From positions 1 to 64,000 of the forward strand of contig NZ_JAKUJY010000007.1 of the NCBI RefSeq assembly GCF_022664535.1: DNA of 64,000 nucleotides, written 5' to 3'. A program made the translations under genes and the position numbers. Origin of the DNA: Sphingobium trunci. GTDB lineage: Bacteria > Pseudomonadota > Alphaproteobacteria > Sphingomonadales > Sphingomonadaceae. Positions 1-7,563 of the stretch are shown piece by piece. Under the pieces are notes generated by a model. It had not been told where the DNA came from, did no database searches, and saw nothing but the letters and a program-made list of their open reading frames with translations. The stretch's first letter is position 1, and each line of letters begins with the position of its first letter.

Positions 1-480
1 ATCCTCACCCCTTCCGGTGCCCGGCGAAGCCGCTGGGCACTCAGTTTCGCCGATCTGCTGCTGTTGCTGCTGGGCTTTTTCGTCATGTTGCAGGCGGGCG
101 GACAGCGTCGCGACGCGATGCTCGCGCAGGTGCGCCAGCAATTTGGCGGGCGCGCCATGGCTCAGGCGACGGAAATCGCCGCGTCCGAACTGTTCGTGCC
201 GGGCGAGGCCCTGCTGACCCCGCTGGGAGAGGCGCGGCTGACGAGGGTGGCGCAGCGCTTTGCGGGGGATCAGGGACGGCTGGAGATCAGCAGCCAGGGC
301 AGCGATCCGGGGCGGCAGCGATTCGATAGCTGGGACCTGGCGGCCGCGCGGCTTGGCGCGGTGGCGCGAGCGTTGAAGGACAGGGGCGTGGATCGGCACC
401 GGATCGTCCTGCGCGGTCTGGACCAGCTGGATGGCGCGGCGGGCAAGGGGCAGGTCATTCGCATATTGCCGGCCCAATGA
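1..480 (+). CDS. motB: MotB/OmpA-family flagellar motor protein (5' partial)
   Basis: Stator-type protein entering from the left edge, in frame from base 1, so the N-terminus is missing. The first visible residues contain WALSFADLLLLLLGFFVML, the single transmembrane segment typical of MotB-plug proteins. The Asp of the FAD triplet (codon 18) sits where MotB carries its proton-binding aspartate. The C-terminal ~100 residues (LEISSQG, AAARLGAVARAL, RHRIVLRGLDQ) fit an OmpA-like peptidoglycan-binding domain. It should anchor the stator to the wall and conduct ions with a MotA partner outside the window. The domain is short for MotB, so a MotB-related flagellar OmpA protein is possible. It ends about 65 bases before flgA. 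Confidence 0.75.
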   Translation: MLTPSGARRSRWALSFADLLLLLLGFFVMLQAGGQRRDAMLAQVRQQFGGRAMAQATEIAASELFVPGEALLTPLGEARLTRVAQRFAGDQGRLEISSQGSDPGRQRFDSWDLAAARLGAVARALKDRGVDRHRIVLRGLDQLDGAAGKGQVIRILPAQ

Positions 481-488
481 GAGATGTC

Positions 489-504
489 TGGCACGATATT
501 TGCG
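489..504 (+). promoter_or_regulatory. Sigma-54 promoter of flgA
   Basis: TGGCACG-N4-TTGCG, with the invariant GG (490-491) and GC (502-503) separated by exactly 10 bases, as required for the -24/-12 elements of RpoN promoters. The predicted start near 515 gives flgA a leader of about 30 nt. It agrees with the FleQ-type sigma-54 activator encoded at 10432. Confidence 0.85.
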
Positions 505-545
505 TATCTCATGGTTAATCCTGTCCGCTTCATCGGAGAGACGCC

Positions 546-1094
546 GTGAACATCAAGCCCAAGATCCTCCTTCTGCTGCTGTCGACCCTGGCGTCGCAGC
601 CAGCGATCGCGCAGCAGAAATTCGAGAATCTGGATCGCATCGACAGTCTGGTCGCGATGACCGTCGGCGCCAATGTGGGTGAGCCGGGAGGGCCGATCGC
701 ACCGGTCGACCGGCGCTTGCGGCTGGCCGCCTGTCCGGCGACGCCCAATGTGGAGGGGCCTGTGTTCGGGGCCGCGATCGTGAAATGCGATGCGCTGGGC
801 TGGCGGATTCGCGTGCCGCTGGTCGCGGGCGGCGCGGCCGCGGCTTCAGGACCGGTCGCGCGCTATGCTCCCGCGATGCGCGCAGCGCCCAGGGAGGCGC
901 TCGTGAAGAAGGGCGATCCGGTGCAGCTCATGGCGGGAAATGCCAGTTTCAACGTCTCGCGCATGATGGTGGCCGACGAAGACGGCGCCCTGGGCGAGAC
1001 GATCCGGGTGCGCGAAGACAAGAAATCACCCCCGGTACTGGCGCAGGTCGTGGAAATGGGGATAGTTCGTGTTCCGGGATTTAAGGATTTTTGA
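546..1094 (+). CDS. flgA: Flagellar basal body P-ring formation chaperone FlgA
   Basis: 182-residue secreted protein. Residues 1-22 form a signal peptide (MNIKPKILLLLLSTLASQPAIA). The C-terminal half has the SAF-like pattern of FlgA (LVKKGDPVQLMAGNASFNVSRMMVADEDGALGETIRVRE, quoted here in parts: KKGDPVQL, FNVSRMMVADEDGALGE, IRVRE). FlgA works in the periplasm and helps assemble the FlgI P-ring around the flagellar rod. Two Cys flank residue 65-75 of the N-terminal part. It is the first gene of a flgA-flgM-flgN set and sits directly behind a strong sigma-54 promoter, so it is an early/middle flagellar gene. Similarity outside the SAF region is low, as is usual for FlgA. Confidence 0.9.
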   Translation: MNIKPKILLLLLSTLASQPAIAQQKFENLDRIDSLVAMTVGANVGEPGGPIAPVDRRLRLAACPATPNVEGPVFGAAIVKCDALGWRIRVPLVAGGAAAASGPVARYAPAMRAAPREALVKKGDPVQLMAGNASFNVSRMMVADEDGALGETIRVREDKKSPPVLAQVVEMGIVRVPGFKDF

Positions 1095-1107
1095 ACCCGG
1101 CCGTTAT
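1082..1107 (+). promoter_or_regulatory. Sigma-28 (FliA) promoter of flgM
   Basis: TAAG-N14-GCCGTTAT. The -10 octamer (1100-1107) is identical to that of the flagellin promoter in this window and near the FliA consensus GCCGATAA. The -35 is weaker, with a spacer one base short. It overlaps the end of flgA and lies 33 bases before flgM. A FliA-driven flgM gene is the standard negative feedback arrangement. Confidence 0.6.
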
Positions 1108-1140
1108 AGCCTCGTGCGGGACGAATGAAGGATTGAAACA

Positions 1141-1419
1141 ATGATCAACTCTGTCGGCCAGAATCTGGGTGCCGCCATAGAGGCGAACCGTCTGAAGGAA
1201 GGCGGCAGGACGACGCGTGCCTCGGCCGCTTCGGCTGCGCCCTCGTCCGCTGCGGCGGCTTCGGCCAGCCCGGTGGCCCGCATGGCGGCGGAAGGCGCAC
1301 CGGTCGACATGGACCGCGTGGCGGCGATCAAGGCGGCGATTGCTTCGGGCAATTATCCGGTCGATCCGGCGGCGATCGCCGACCGCATGATCGCGCTCGA
1401 CCTGCCGAGCGCGGGCTGA
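1141..1419 (+). CDS. flgM: Anti-sigma-28 factor FlgM
   Basis: 92-residue FlgM. The C-terminal part (VDMDRVAAIKAAIASGNYPVD, PAAIADRMIALDL) carries the family signature R-V-x-x-I-K-x-A-I-x-x-G-x-Y, which forms the helix that holds FliA. The N-terminal half is Ala/Ser-rich and low complexity, in line with the disordered, exportable N-terminus of FlgM. It keeps FliA inactive until the hook is complete and FlgM is secreted through the flagellar apparatus. Its partner FliA is encoded at 4849. It is followed after four bases by a FlgN-like gene. The length is normal for the family. Confidence 0.9.
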   Translation: MINSVGQNLGAAIEANRLKEGGRTTRASAASAAPSSAAAASASPVARMAAEGAPVDMDRVAAIKAAIASGNYPVDPAAIADRMIALDLPSAG

Positions 1420-1423
1420 ACCG

Positions 1424-1732
1424 ATGCCGCTCGGGCTTGCCGCGCTGGATGAACTGACCGCAGCGTTCGAGGAATTGCGCGCGGTGCTGGATGGAGCGGA
1501 CCCGGCGGCGATCGAGTCGGCCAGCGCCCGAATCGCGCGCGCGGCGTCCGGGGTGAGAGCCATCGGCGTATGGCGGTCCGATTCGGCGGTGAAGGACCGG
1601 CTGAAGGCGCTCCAATCACTGATGGAGGCGGCGCGGGTGCGGACCAATGTGCTGGCCGACCATGCGAATCAGCGGCTGGCCATTCTGGCCGCCCAGGGAT
1701 CGGAAACGGCGCCGCTGACCTACGGGCGCTGA
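1424..1732 (+). CDS. flgN: FlgN-like flagellar export chaperone
   Basis: 102-residue all-helical, acidic-to-neutral protein. It begins four bases after flgM and is followed by a strong terminator, so it shares flgM's transcript. Position and size match FlgN, the cytoplasmic chaperone for hook-filament junction proteins FlgK and FlgL. The sequence has the long helices expected (AALDELTAAFEELRAVLDG, VKDRLKALQSLMEAARVRT, LADHANQRLAIL), and the short central helix plus tail resembles FlgN-type chaperones. Sequence conservation in this family is poor, so the call depends partly on synteny. Confidence 0.65.
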   Translation: MPLGLAALDELTAAFEELRAVLDGADPAAIESASARIARAASGVRAIGVWRSDSAVKDRLKALQSLMEAARVRTNVLADHANQRLAILAAQGSETAPLTYGR

Positions 1733-1757
1733 AACCCCTTATTTTCGGTGATTTATG

Positions 1758-1780
1758 AAGGGCGCCCAGGGCGCCCTTTT
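1758..1780 (+). terminator. Rho-independent terminator after flgN
   Basis: A perfect 9-bp stem (AAGGGCGCC 1758-1766, GGCGCCCTT 1770-1778) with a 3-nt loop runs into four Ts. It ends the flgA-flgM-flgN unit. Confidence 0.85.
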
Positions 1781-1832
1781 GCGTTGAACCGAATGCCCGG
1801 CCGTTAATTATGAGCGCGCGTTAACCAAATCT

Positions 1833-1848
1833 TGGCACAAGCCTTGCT
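1833..1848 (+). promoter_or_regulatory. Sigma-54 promoter of the flagellar lytic transglycosylase / flhA unit
   Basis: TTGGCAC-N5-TTGCT, with GG at 1834-1835 and GC at 1846-1847 separated by 10 bases. The start site should fall near 1859, after the first in-frame ATG (1852) of the downstream reading frame. That favours the GTG at 1885 as the true start codon. Confidence 0.85.
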
Positions 1849-1884
1849 CTAATGATCCCCGGGTACCAGTGGGGATTGTTAACC

Positions 1885-2706
1885 GTGTCGGCTTTCGCAG
1901 ACATATCAGTACAGGGCGCTTCGGCAGGCAATCGCGTGACCAACGCGATCGCCATGGCCAGCCGCAGGACGGGCGTGGACTTCGCCTATCTGTTGGGGCA
2001 GGCCAAGATCGAGAGCAGCCTCAACCCGACGGCCCGCGCGGCGACTTCCTCCGCGACGGGCCTGTACCAGTTCGTCGACCAGAGCTGGCTCGCCGTCATC
2101 GACAAGCATGGCAGCGAATATGGGCTGGGCTGGGCTGCCGATGCGATCAGCAAGGGCAGCAACGGACGCTATTATGTGTCCGACCCCGATTTGCGCCAGC
2201 AGATACTGGACCTGCGCAATCATCCCGAAACCGCTTCGGTGATGGCGGCGGAGCATGCCGCCGACAACAAGGCCTATCTCGAACAGCGGCTGGGACGCGA
2301 AGCCGAGCCGGTCGACCTTTATATGGCCCATTTCCTGGGCGTGGGCGGCGCGGCCAAATTCCTGTCGATGGAGGACAGCGCGCCGGATGCGGCGGCCGCC
2401 TCCCTGTTTCCCGCGGCGGCGCGAGCCAACCGCTCGATCTTCTACGACAAGCAGGGCAATGCCCGCAGCTTTGCCGAAATCCGCGACCGCTTTGCCGCCA
2501 AGCTCCAGAAGGGCTTCGATTCGGTGGGCACCGGTGACATCCAATATGCCGACGCTTCGCTGCCTTCCGGCGCGAAGACCGTACAGCCCGCCGATTATGT
2601 GCGGATCGAAACCCAGCGTCTTGCGAGCGCCGCCGACGTCAGCGTCCGGCCGGACCCGCAGACGGCGCGTCTCGCCTATCTCATGCTTGCCACCCTCGGA
2701 AGGTAA
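1885..2706 (+). CDS. Flagellum-associated lytic transglycosylase (SLT domain)
   Basis: 273-residue peptidoglycan lyase starting at GTG 1885. The ATG at 1852 lies upstream of the transcript start predicted from the sigma-54 promoter. Residues ~15-60 carry the SLT signature: AKIESSLNPTARA includes the catalytic Glu, and SSATGLYQFVDQSWL is the substrate-groove motif. Residues ~110-160 (AAEHAADNKAYLEQRLGR, DLYMAHFLGVGGAAKFL) complete the lysozyme-like fold. It resembles the stand-alone SltF-type enzymes that open the wall for rod growth in bacteria whose FlgJ lacks a muramidase domain. No clear signal peptide is visible, so it may leave through the flagellar exporter. flhA begins 9 bases later. 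Confidence 0.85.
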   Translation: MSAFADISVQGASAGNRVTNAIAMASRRTGVDFAYLLGQAKIESSLNPTARAATSSATGLYQFVDQSWLAVIDKHGSEYGLGWAADAISKGSNGRYYVSDPDLRQQILDLRNHPETASVMAAEHAADNKAYLEQRLGREAEPVDLYMAHFLGVGGAAKFLSMEDSAPDAAAASLFPAAARANRSIFYDKQGNARSFAEIRDRFAAKLQKGFDSVGTGDIQYADASLPSGAKTVQPADYVRIETQRLASAADVSVRPDPQTARLAYLMLATLGR

Positions 2707-2715
2707 CGGCCGACA

Positions 2716-4836
2716 ATGACTCCTGCCCAAGTCAAAGCGAAGATCTGGATGAGTGCCGCCAAGGGTGCGGTGCTGCCGATTGCGACGCTGATGGTCGTGC
2801 TGTTCATGATGGTGCCGGTGCCTGCGATGATGCTGGACATCGGGTTCATCACCAACATCATGATCTCGCTGGCGGTGCTGATGGTGGCGCTGAATGCCGC
2901 AAAGCCGCTGGATTTTTCGAGCTTTCCCACGGTCCTGCTGTTCGCGACCCTGTTACGGCTGGCGCTGAACGTCGCCTCGACCCGCGTGGTGCTGGTGTCG
3001 GGGCATGAGGGATCGGATGCGGCCGGCCATGTGATCGAGGCGTTCGGCCATTTTCTCATCGGCGGCGATTATGTCGTCGGCATCTTCGTCTTCGCGATCC
3101 TGATGATCATCAACCTCGTCGTCATCACCAAGGGCGCGGGCCGCGTGTCGGAAGTCAGCGCGCGTTTCACCCTGGACGCTCTGCCGGGCAAGCAGATGGC
3201 GATCGACGCCGACCTCAACGCCGGCCTGCTGACTCCGGAAGAGGCCAAGGTCCGCCGCCGCGAAGTCGCGACCGAGGCGGATTTCTATGGCTCGATGGAT
3301 GGCGCCAGCAAATTCGTGAAGGGCGACGCGGTCGCGGGCATCCTCATCCTGGCGATCAACATCGTCGGCGGTATCATATTGGGGGTCGTCAGCCATGGCC
3401 TGTCCATTGGCGAGGCAGCCCAGACCTATATCATCCTCGCGATCGGCGACGCGCTGGTGGCACAGGTTCCGGCGCTTCTCCTCTCCATCGCGGCGGCGGC
3501 GATCGTCACCCGCGTCGGCAGCGACGACGATCTGTCGGGCCAGATCACCAGCCAGTTCGGTTCGGGCAAGGCCTGGGTTCCGGTGGCCGCGATCCTGACT
3601 TTCCTGGGTATCCTGCCGGGGATGCCGCACATGATCATCCTGCCCGCTGCTGCCCTTGCGGGGGGCATCGCATGGCAGTTGCGCAAGGCTGGCCAACGCA
3701 AGGCGGCCGAACCCGAACCCGCCGCGCCGCCGCCCAATCCGGCGGTGATCGAGTGGAACGATGTTTCGGACGGCGCGGTGCTGGGCCTCGAAATCGGCTA
3801 TGGCCTGATCGGGCTGGTCGACGAGCGCAAGGGCGCCCCGCTGATGGCCCGCATCACCGGCATTCGCCGCCAGTTGTCCAAGGAACTGGGCTTTGTCGTG
3901 CCGATGGTCCGCGTGAAGGACAATCTGGCGCTGGAGCCGAACCAGTATCGCATCACCATTGCCGGTGTCGTTGTCGGCGAGGACGAGATCTTCCCCGACG
4001 ACCTGCTGGCGCTCGACAGCGGCGCGCTGGAGGGCACGGTGTCCGGCCGCGAAGCCAAGGACCCGACCTTCGGCCTCGACGCGGTATGGATTTCGCCCGC
4101 CAAGCGCAGCGAAGCGGTGGTCGCGGGCTATACGGTGGTCGATCCGCCGACGGTCGTGGCGACGCACCTCAACCAGCTGATCGCGATGAATGCGAGCGAG
4201 ATGTTCGGCCTCGACGAAGCGCGCAAGCTGCTCGACAATCTGAAGGAGGCCGCGCCGCAGCTTGTCGATGGCCTGACGCCGGGGCTCTTGAGCCTTACCC
4301 AGATCAGCGCGCTTTGCCGTGCGCTTCTGGCGGAGGGCATCGCGCTCAAGGATTTCCGCCGCATCTGCGAGGCGATGGTCGATGCCGCGCGGCCCGACAT
4401 GAGCCCCGACCAGCTGGTCGAGGCAGTGCGCCAGCGGATCGGCTCGCTCATCATCCAGGGCCTCGTTCCGGTGAAGATGCCGCTGCCGGTGATCACGCTC
4501 GACGGCGATCTGGAAGCTTTGCTCGCGCAGGCGATGCGCATGGCGGGCGATGCCCGGCACCCCATCGAACCGGCACTGGCCAACCGGATCATCGAAGCCG
4601 TCGTGCAAGCCGCCCGGCCGCTGCTGGGTCAGGCGCGCAACTTCGCCATCGTCACCTCGCCGGTCGCGCGTCGCGCGCTCGCCCGCCTGTTCAAGCCGCA
4701 TCTGCCGGAGACGCCCGTGCTCTCTTTCCTCGAAATACCCGATGGCAAGGGCGTGGAAGTCGTCGCCGTGGTCGGCGGCGAACAGCGGCCCGCGCCGCGC
4801 CACGATCCGCTGCCCACGCGCGAACGCGTTGCATAA
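2716..4836 (+). CDS. flhA: Flagellar export gate protein FlhA
   Basis: 706 residues, normal for FlhA. The N-terminal ~330 residues hold about eight transmembrane helices plus the FHIPEP-type cytoplasmic loop (FSSFPTVLLFATLLRLALNVASTR split as FPTVLLFATLLRLALN and VASTRVVL, then KGAGRVSEVSARFTLDALPG). The C-terminal cytoplasmic domain (from ~residue 350, IEWNDVSDGAVLGLEIGYGL) forms the nonameric ring that docks chaperone-substrate complexes. It is the central channel of the flagellar type III export gate with FlhB and FliPQR, all encoded in this window. It is followed after 12 bases by fliA. Its other usual partners FlhF and FlhG are not in the window. Confidence 0.97.
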   Translation: MTPAQVKAKIWMSAAKGAVLPIATLMVVLFMMVPVPAMMLDIGFITNIMISLAVLMVALNAAKPLDFSSFPTVLLFATLLRLALNVASTRVVLVSGHEGSDAAGHVIEAFGHFLIGGDYVVGIFVFAILMIINLVVITKGAGRVSEVSARFTLDALPGKQMAIDADLNAGLLTPEEAKVRRREVATEADFYGSMDGASKFVKGDAVAGILILAINIVGGIILGVVSHGLSIGEAAQTYIILAIGDALVAQVPALLLSIAAAAIVTRVGSDDDLSGQITSQFGSGKAWVPVAAILTFLGILPGMPHMIILPAAALAGGIAWQLRKAGQRKAAEPEPAAPPPNPAVIEWNDVSDGAVLGLEIGYGLIGLVDERKGAPLMARITGIRRQLSKELGFVVPMVRVKDNLALEPNQYRITIAGVVVGEDEIFPDDLLALDSGALEGTVSGREAKDPTFGLDAVWISPAKRSEAVVAGYTVVDPPTVVATHLNQLIAMNASEMFGLDEARKLLDNLKEAAPQLVDGLTPGLLSLTQISALCRALLAEGIALKDFRRICEAMVDAARPDMSPDQLVEAVRQRIGSLIIQGLVPVKMPLPVITLDGDLEALLAQAMRMAGDARHPIEPALANRIIEAVVQAARPLLGQARNFAIVTSPVARRALARLFKPHLPETPVLSFLEIPDGKGVEVVAVVGGEQRPAPRHDPLPTRERVA

Positions 4837-4848
4837 GGAACTCGTCTC

Positions 4849-5586
4849 ATGTTCATGAACAGGGTCGTCGCCGGTTCCGATGCCAATACCTATGGCCGGT
4901 CCGCCAACAACCATTCACCTGAACGCCTCGCGCGCCAATATATGCCGCTGGTGCGCAAGACTGCCTGGCACGTCCATGGCCGCGTTTCGAGCGCCATCGA
5001 GATCGAGGATTTGCTCCAGATCGGCATGGTCGCGCTGGTCGAGGCGGCCAACGGGTTCGAGGATCGGGGATTGGGTTTCGCCTCCTACGCGCAGATGCGC
5101 GTGCGTGGGGCGATGATCGACCATCTGCGCCGCCATGCCACCATGACGCGGTCCGCCATGGCCCAGCGCAAGCAGTTGGCGGCCATTCGCAACCGGCTGG
5201 AGCAGAAGCTCGGCCGCGCGCCGCTGGAAGCGGAAATGTCGGCGGAAATGGGTCTGGATGCCGCCGCCTATCGCGAAGTCGCGGACAGTTGCGAAATGGT
5301 GCAACACAGCAGCATGGACGAGGTCTATTCCGACCAGTCCATGTGGTTCGCCGACGTCGAGGACCGTGCCGACGATGTGCTGGAACGGGAGTCGCTAAAG
5401 GGTGCGCTGGCCAAGTGCATCGGTGACCTGCCGCAGCGCGAGGCGCTGGTGCTCCAGCTCTATTTCGTCGAGGAACTCAATCTGGAGGAAATCGGCGCGA
5501 CGCTGGACATTGGCGCGGCGCGGGTCTGCCAGATCAAGAAAGCGGCGCTGGACAAGCTGCGCGAAAAGCTGCGCGACTGGGATTGA
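4849..5586 (+). CDS. fliA: Flagellar sigma-28 factor FliA
   Basis: 245-residue FliA/WhiG-type sigma factor with an AAGGAA ribosome site eight bases upstream. Region 2 is visible at residues ~28-105 (YMPLVRKTAWHV, IEIEDLLQIGMVALVEAANGF, FASYAQMRVRGAMIDHLRR), region 3 at ~110-150 and region 4 at ~185-243, where the helix-turn-helix LNLEEIGATLDIGAARVCQI contacts -35 elements. It directs RNA polymerase to late flagellar genes. Matching promoters are present at flgM, flagellin and fliD. Its inhibitor FlgM is encoded at 1141. A dedicated FliA is not universal in alphaproteobacterial flagellar systems. The gene ends 10 bases from the oppositely oriented opgH. Confidence 0.93.
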   Translation: MFMNRVVAGSDANTYGRSANNHSPERLARQYMPLVRKTAWHVHGRVSSAIEIEDLLQIGMVALVEAANGFEDRGLGFASYAQMRVRGAMIDHLRRHATMTRSAMAQRKQLAAIRNRLEQKLGRAPLEAEMSAEMGLDAAAYREVADSCEMVQHSSMDEVYSDQSMWFADVEDRADDVLERESLKGALAKCIGDLPQREALVLQLYFVEELNLEEIGATLDIGAARVCQIKKAALDKLREKLRDWD

Positions 5587-5596
5587 CGCCGACCGA

Positions 5597-7507
5597 TCAG
5601 CTATCGTTGGCTGCGTCGGAAAATCCCTTGATCGGCGCATTGTCCAACTGCAACTGCCGATAGCGCGTCTTCTGGTAATTCTGCGTCCGCCACCACGGCT
5701 CCGCCACCTGGAACAGCCCGCTTTTCGCGACATGGCTTCCCAGATCCTTGCGCGCCGTGAAGGCCGCGAAGAAGGGAGCCAGCACCAGCCCCGCTGCCAC
5801 CGGCATGATCCAGCCGAGGGAAGTGCCCGACCGGATCGCCAGTATCGTCAGGCCGACGCCCAACAATATATGCCATTTGAACAGCCAGATGGCGCCAAGG
5901 ATCGCCATGCCGTCGCGATCGCGGGTCTGCCCGTTCCAGCTGCTTTTCCGCCCCATCAGGATACCGAACAGATTGATCGTCTGGGTCAGCATGCTGACCG
6001 GGGCCATCAGGATCGACAGGCCGATGTCCGCGATCACGCCGCGCATCATGCGGATGCCCCCGCCAAAGCCGATGCGAGTGGACGGATCGGCCAGCGCCCA
6101 GAGCATGGCGAGCAGCTTCGGTCCGAACAGCAGCACGGCGGTCAGCACCAGCAGCCCGCCTGAAGGCAGGATCGCACTGGGCGGCCATACGCCCGCCGCC
6201 GCGCCGCCCAGTACGACCAGCATCAGCGCCAGCCAGAGCGGCGAGGTGCAATAGGCGGATGCGCCGACGAACAGCTGGAACTTGCTGACCGGATGCATCC
6301 CCCTGATCCTGGCGAGGAGGGGTACATGCTGGATATTGCCCTGGCACCAGCGCCGGTCGCGCGTGGCGAGGTCCGGCAGGGAGGGCGGAAATTCCTCGAA
6401 ACTGTCGTCCGCCATGACGATGTGCACGTCCCACCCGCGACGGCGCAGCAGGGCTGCCTCGATCATGTCATGGCTCATGATATGGCCGCCGAACGGGGCG
6501 CGGCCTGGCAGCTCCGGCAGGCCGCAGCTTTGCGCGAAGGCCCTCGTCCGCAGGATGGCGTTATGGCCCCAGAACATGCCTTCGGACCCTGCCCACCAGA
6601 TCATCCCGGCGGCGGAAATGGGCCCGAACAACCGGCTGGCAAATTGCTGCCATCGGGCGAACAGGGTCGTCGCTCCGACGATGGACGGCACGGTCTGGAT
6701 CAGGCCGACATGCGGATGCCGTTCCATATCGGCGGCAAGGCGTGCCATGGTCTGGCCGCTCATCACGCTGTCGGCGTCCAGCACGATCATATAGTCATAG
6801 GCACCGCCGAAGCGCTGGACCCATTCGGCGATATTGCCGGGCTTGCGCCCGACGTTCAGCGCGCGACGGCGATAATGGACGGGACGGGAGAAGCTCTTGC
6901 GCATCTTGAGATAGGCCGTGCGCTCGATCTCGCCATTGGCGGGGTTCGAATCGCTGAGGATGAAGAATTCGAAGCGCTCGCCGCCCATCACCTGCGCCAG
7001 CGAGCGCTCCATGATCGACAGCCGGCCCAGCACGCCCTGGAAATCCTCGTTGCAGACCGGCAGCAGCACGGCGGTCCGTCCGCGCAAGGGGGTGGTGGAA
7101 CGCATGCGATAGGGGCCGGCCCCCTTGCCCTTGCCCACCGTCAGCAGCAGGAAACCGATCAGGCTGGTCGCGAATCCGAAGGCGATCCAGGCGAACAACG
7201 GGATGAACAGCGCAAGATAGACGCCTTCCCACACCGAAATGCCGTCCAGGCCGATCGACCGCCGCATCTCGTGCGCCGCCATGGAAGCGGGCAGCAGGGC
7301 CAGCAGGACGACCAGCAGGCGCCGTGCCCACAAGTCGACGTTGAACGGACGGTGTGGCAGGTCGCGCGGGCTGGCCGAAAAATCCTGCGCAGGCATGGCC
7401 AGCCGCCGTTCGGCGGGCAGATGCTCGAACGCCTTGCCCGGTGCCGGTGCGATGGTCTTACTCGATTCCACGCCGCCAGTTGCCTTCATGCCAGACCCAT
7501 TGCCCAC
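5597..7507 (-). CDS. opgH: Glucans biosynthesis glucosyltransferase H
   Basis: 636-residue inner membrane glucosyltransferase (GT2) that builds the linear backbone of osmoregulated periplasmic glucans. Two transmembrane helices lie at ~60-125. The cytoplasmic catalytic domain follows: AVLLPVCNEDF, LSDSN, IVLDADSVM (the DxD metal site), WAGSEGMFWGHNAI, GGHIMSHDMIEAALLRR and RRWCQGNIQH (the QxxRW-type motif). About five more helices run to the C-terminus. It lies 56 bases downstream of opgG and is probably co-transcribed with it, as in the enterobacterial opgGH operon. At 636 residues it is shorter than the ~850-residue E. coli protein, lacking much of the N-terminal extension. The pair lies inside a flagellar locus on the opposite strand. 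Confidence 0.93.
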   Translation of the reverse strand: MGNGSGMKATGGVESSKTIAPAPGKAFEHLPAERRLAMPAQDFSASPRDLPHRPFNVDLWARRLLVVLLALLPASMAAHEMRRSIGLDGISVWEGVYLALFIPLFAWIAFGFATSLIGFLLLTVGKGKGAGPYRMRSTTPLRGRTAVLLPVCNEDFQGVLGRLSIMERSLAQVMGGERFEFFILSDSNPANGEIERTAYLKMRKSFSRPVHYRRRALNVGRKPGNIAEWVQRFGGAYDYMIVLDADSVMSGQTMARLAADMERHPHVGLIQTVPSIVGATTLFARWQQFASRLFGPISAAGMIWWAGSEGMFWGHNAILRTRAFAQSCGLPELPGRAPFGGHIMSHDMIEAALLRRRGWDVHIVMADDSFEEFPPSLPDLATRDRRWCQGNIQHVPLLARIRGMHPVSKFQLFVGASAYCTSPLWLALMLVVLGGAAAGVWPPSAILPSGGLLVLTAVLLFGPKLLAMLWALADPSTRIGFGGGIRMMRGVIADIGLSILMAPVSMLTQTINLFGILMGRKSSWNGQTRDRDGMAILGAIWLFKWHILLGVGLTILAIRSGTSLGWIMPVAAGLVLAPFFAAFTARKDLGSHVAKSGLFQVAEPWWRTQNYQKTRYRQLQLDNAPIKGFSDAANDS

Positions 7508-7563
7508 ACTCGTTCATAGAAAAGCCCGTGCCAATAACCTGATTCCATGCAGGCTGGTTCCCT

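Noticed and set aside
2953..4914. 653-codon open frame antisense to flhA
   Set aside because: High GC content leaves long antisense frames. The translation is His/Arg/Asp-rich without domains, and flhA is unambiguous on the other strand.
6293..7519. 408-codon + strand frame over opgH
   Set aside because: Shadow of opgH; composition biased to His/Gln/Arg and no family resemblance.
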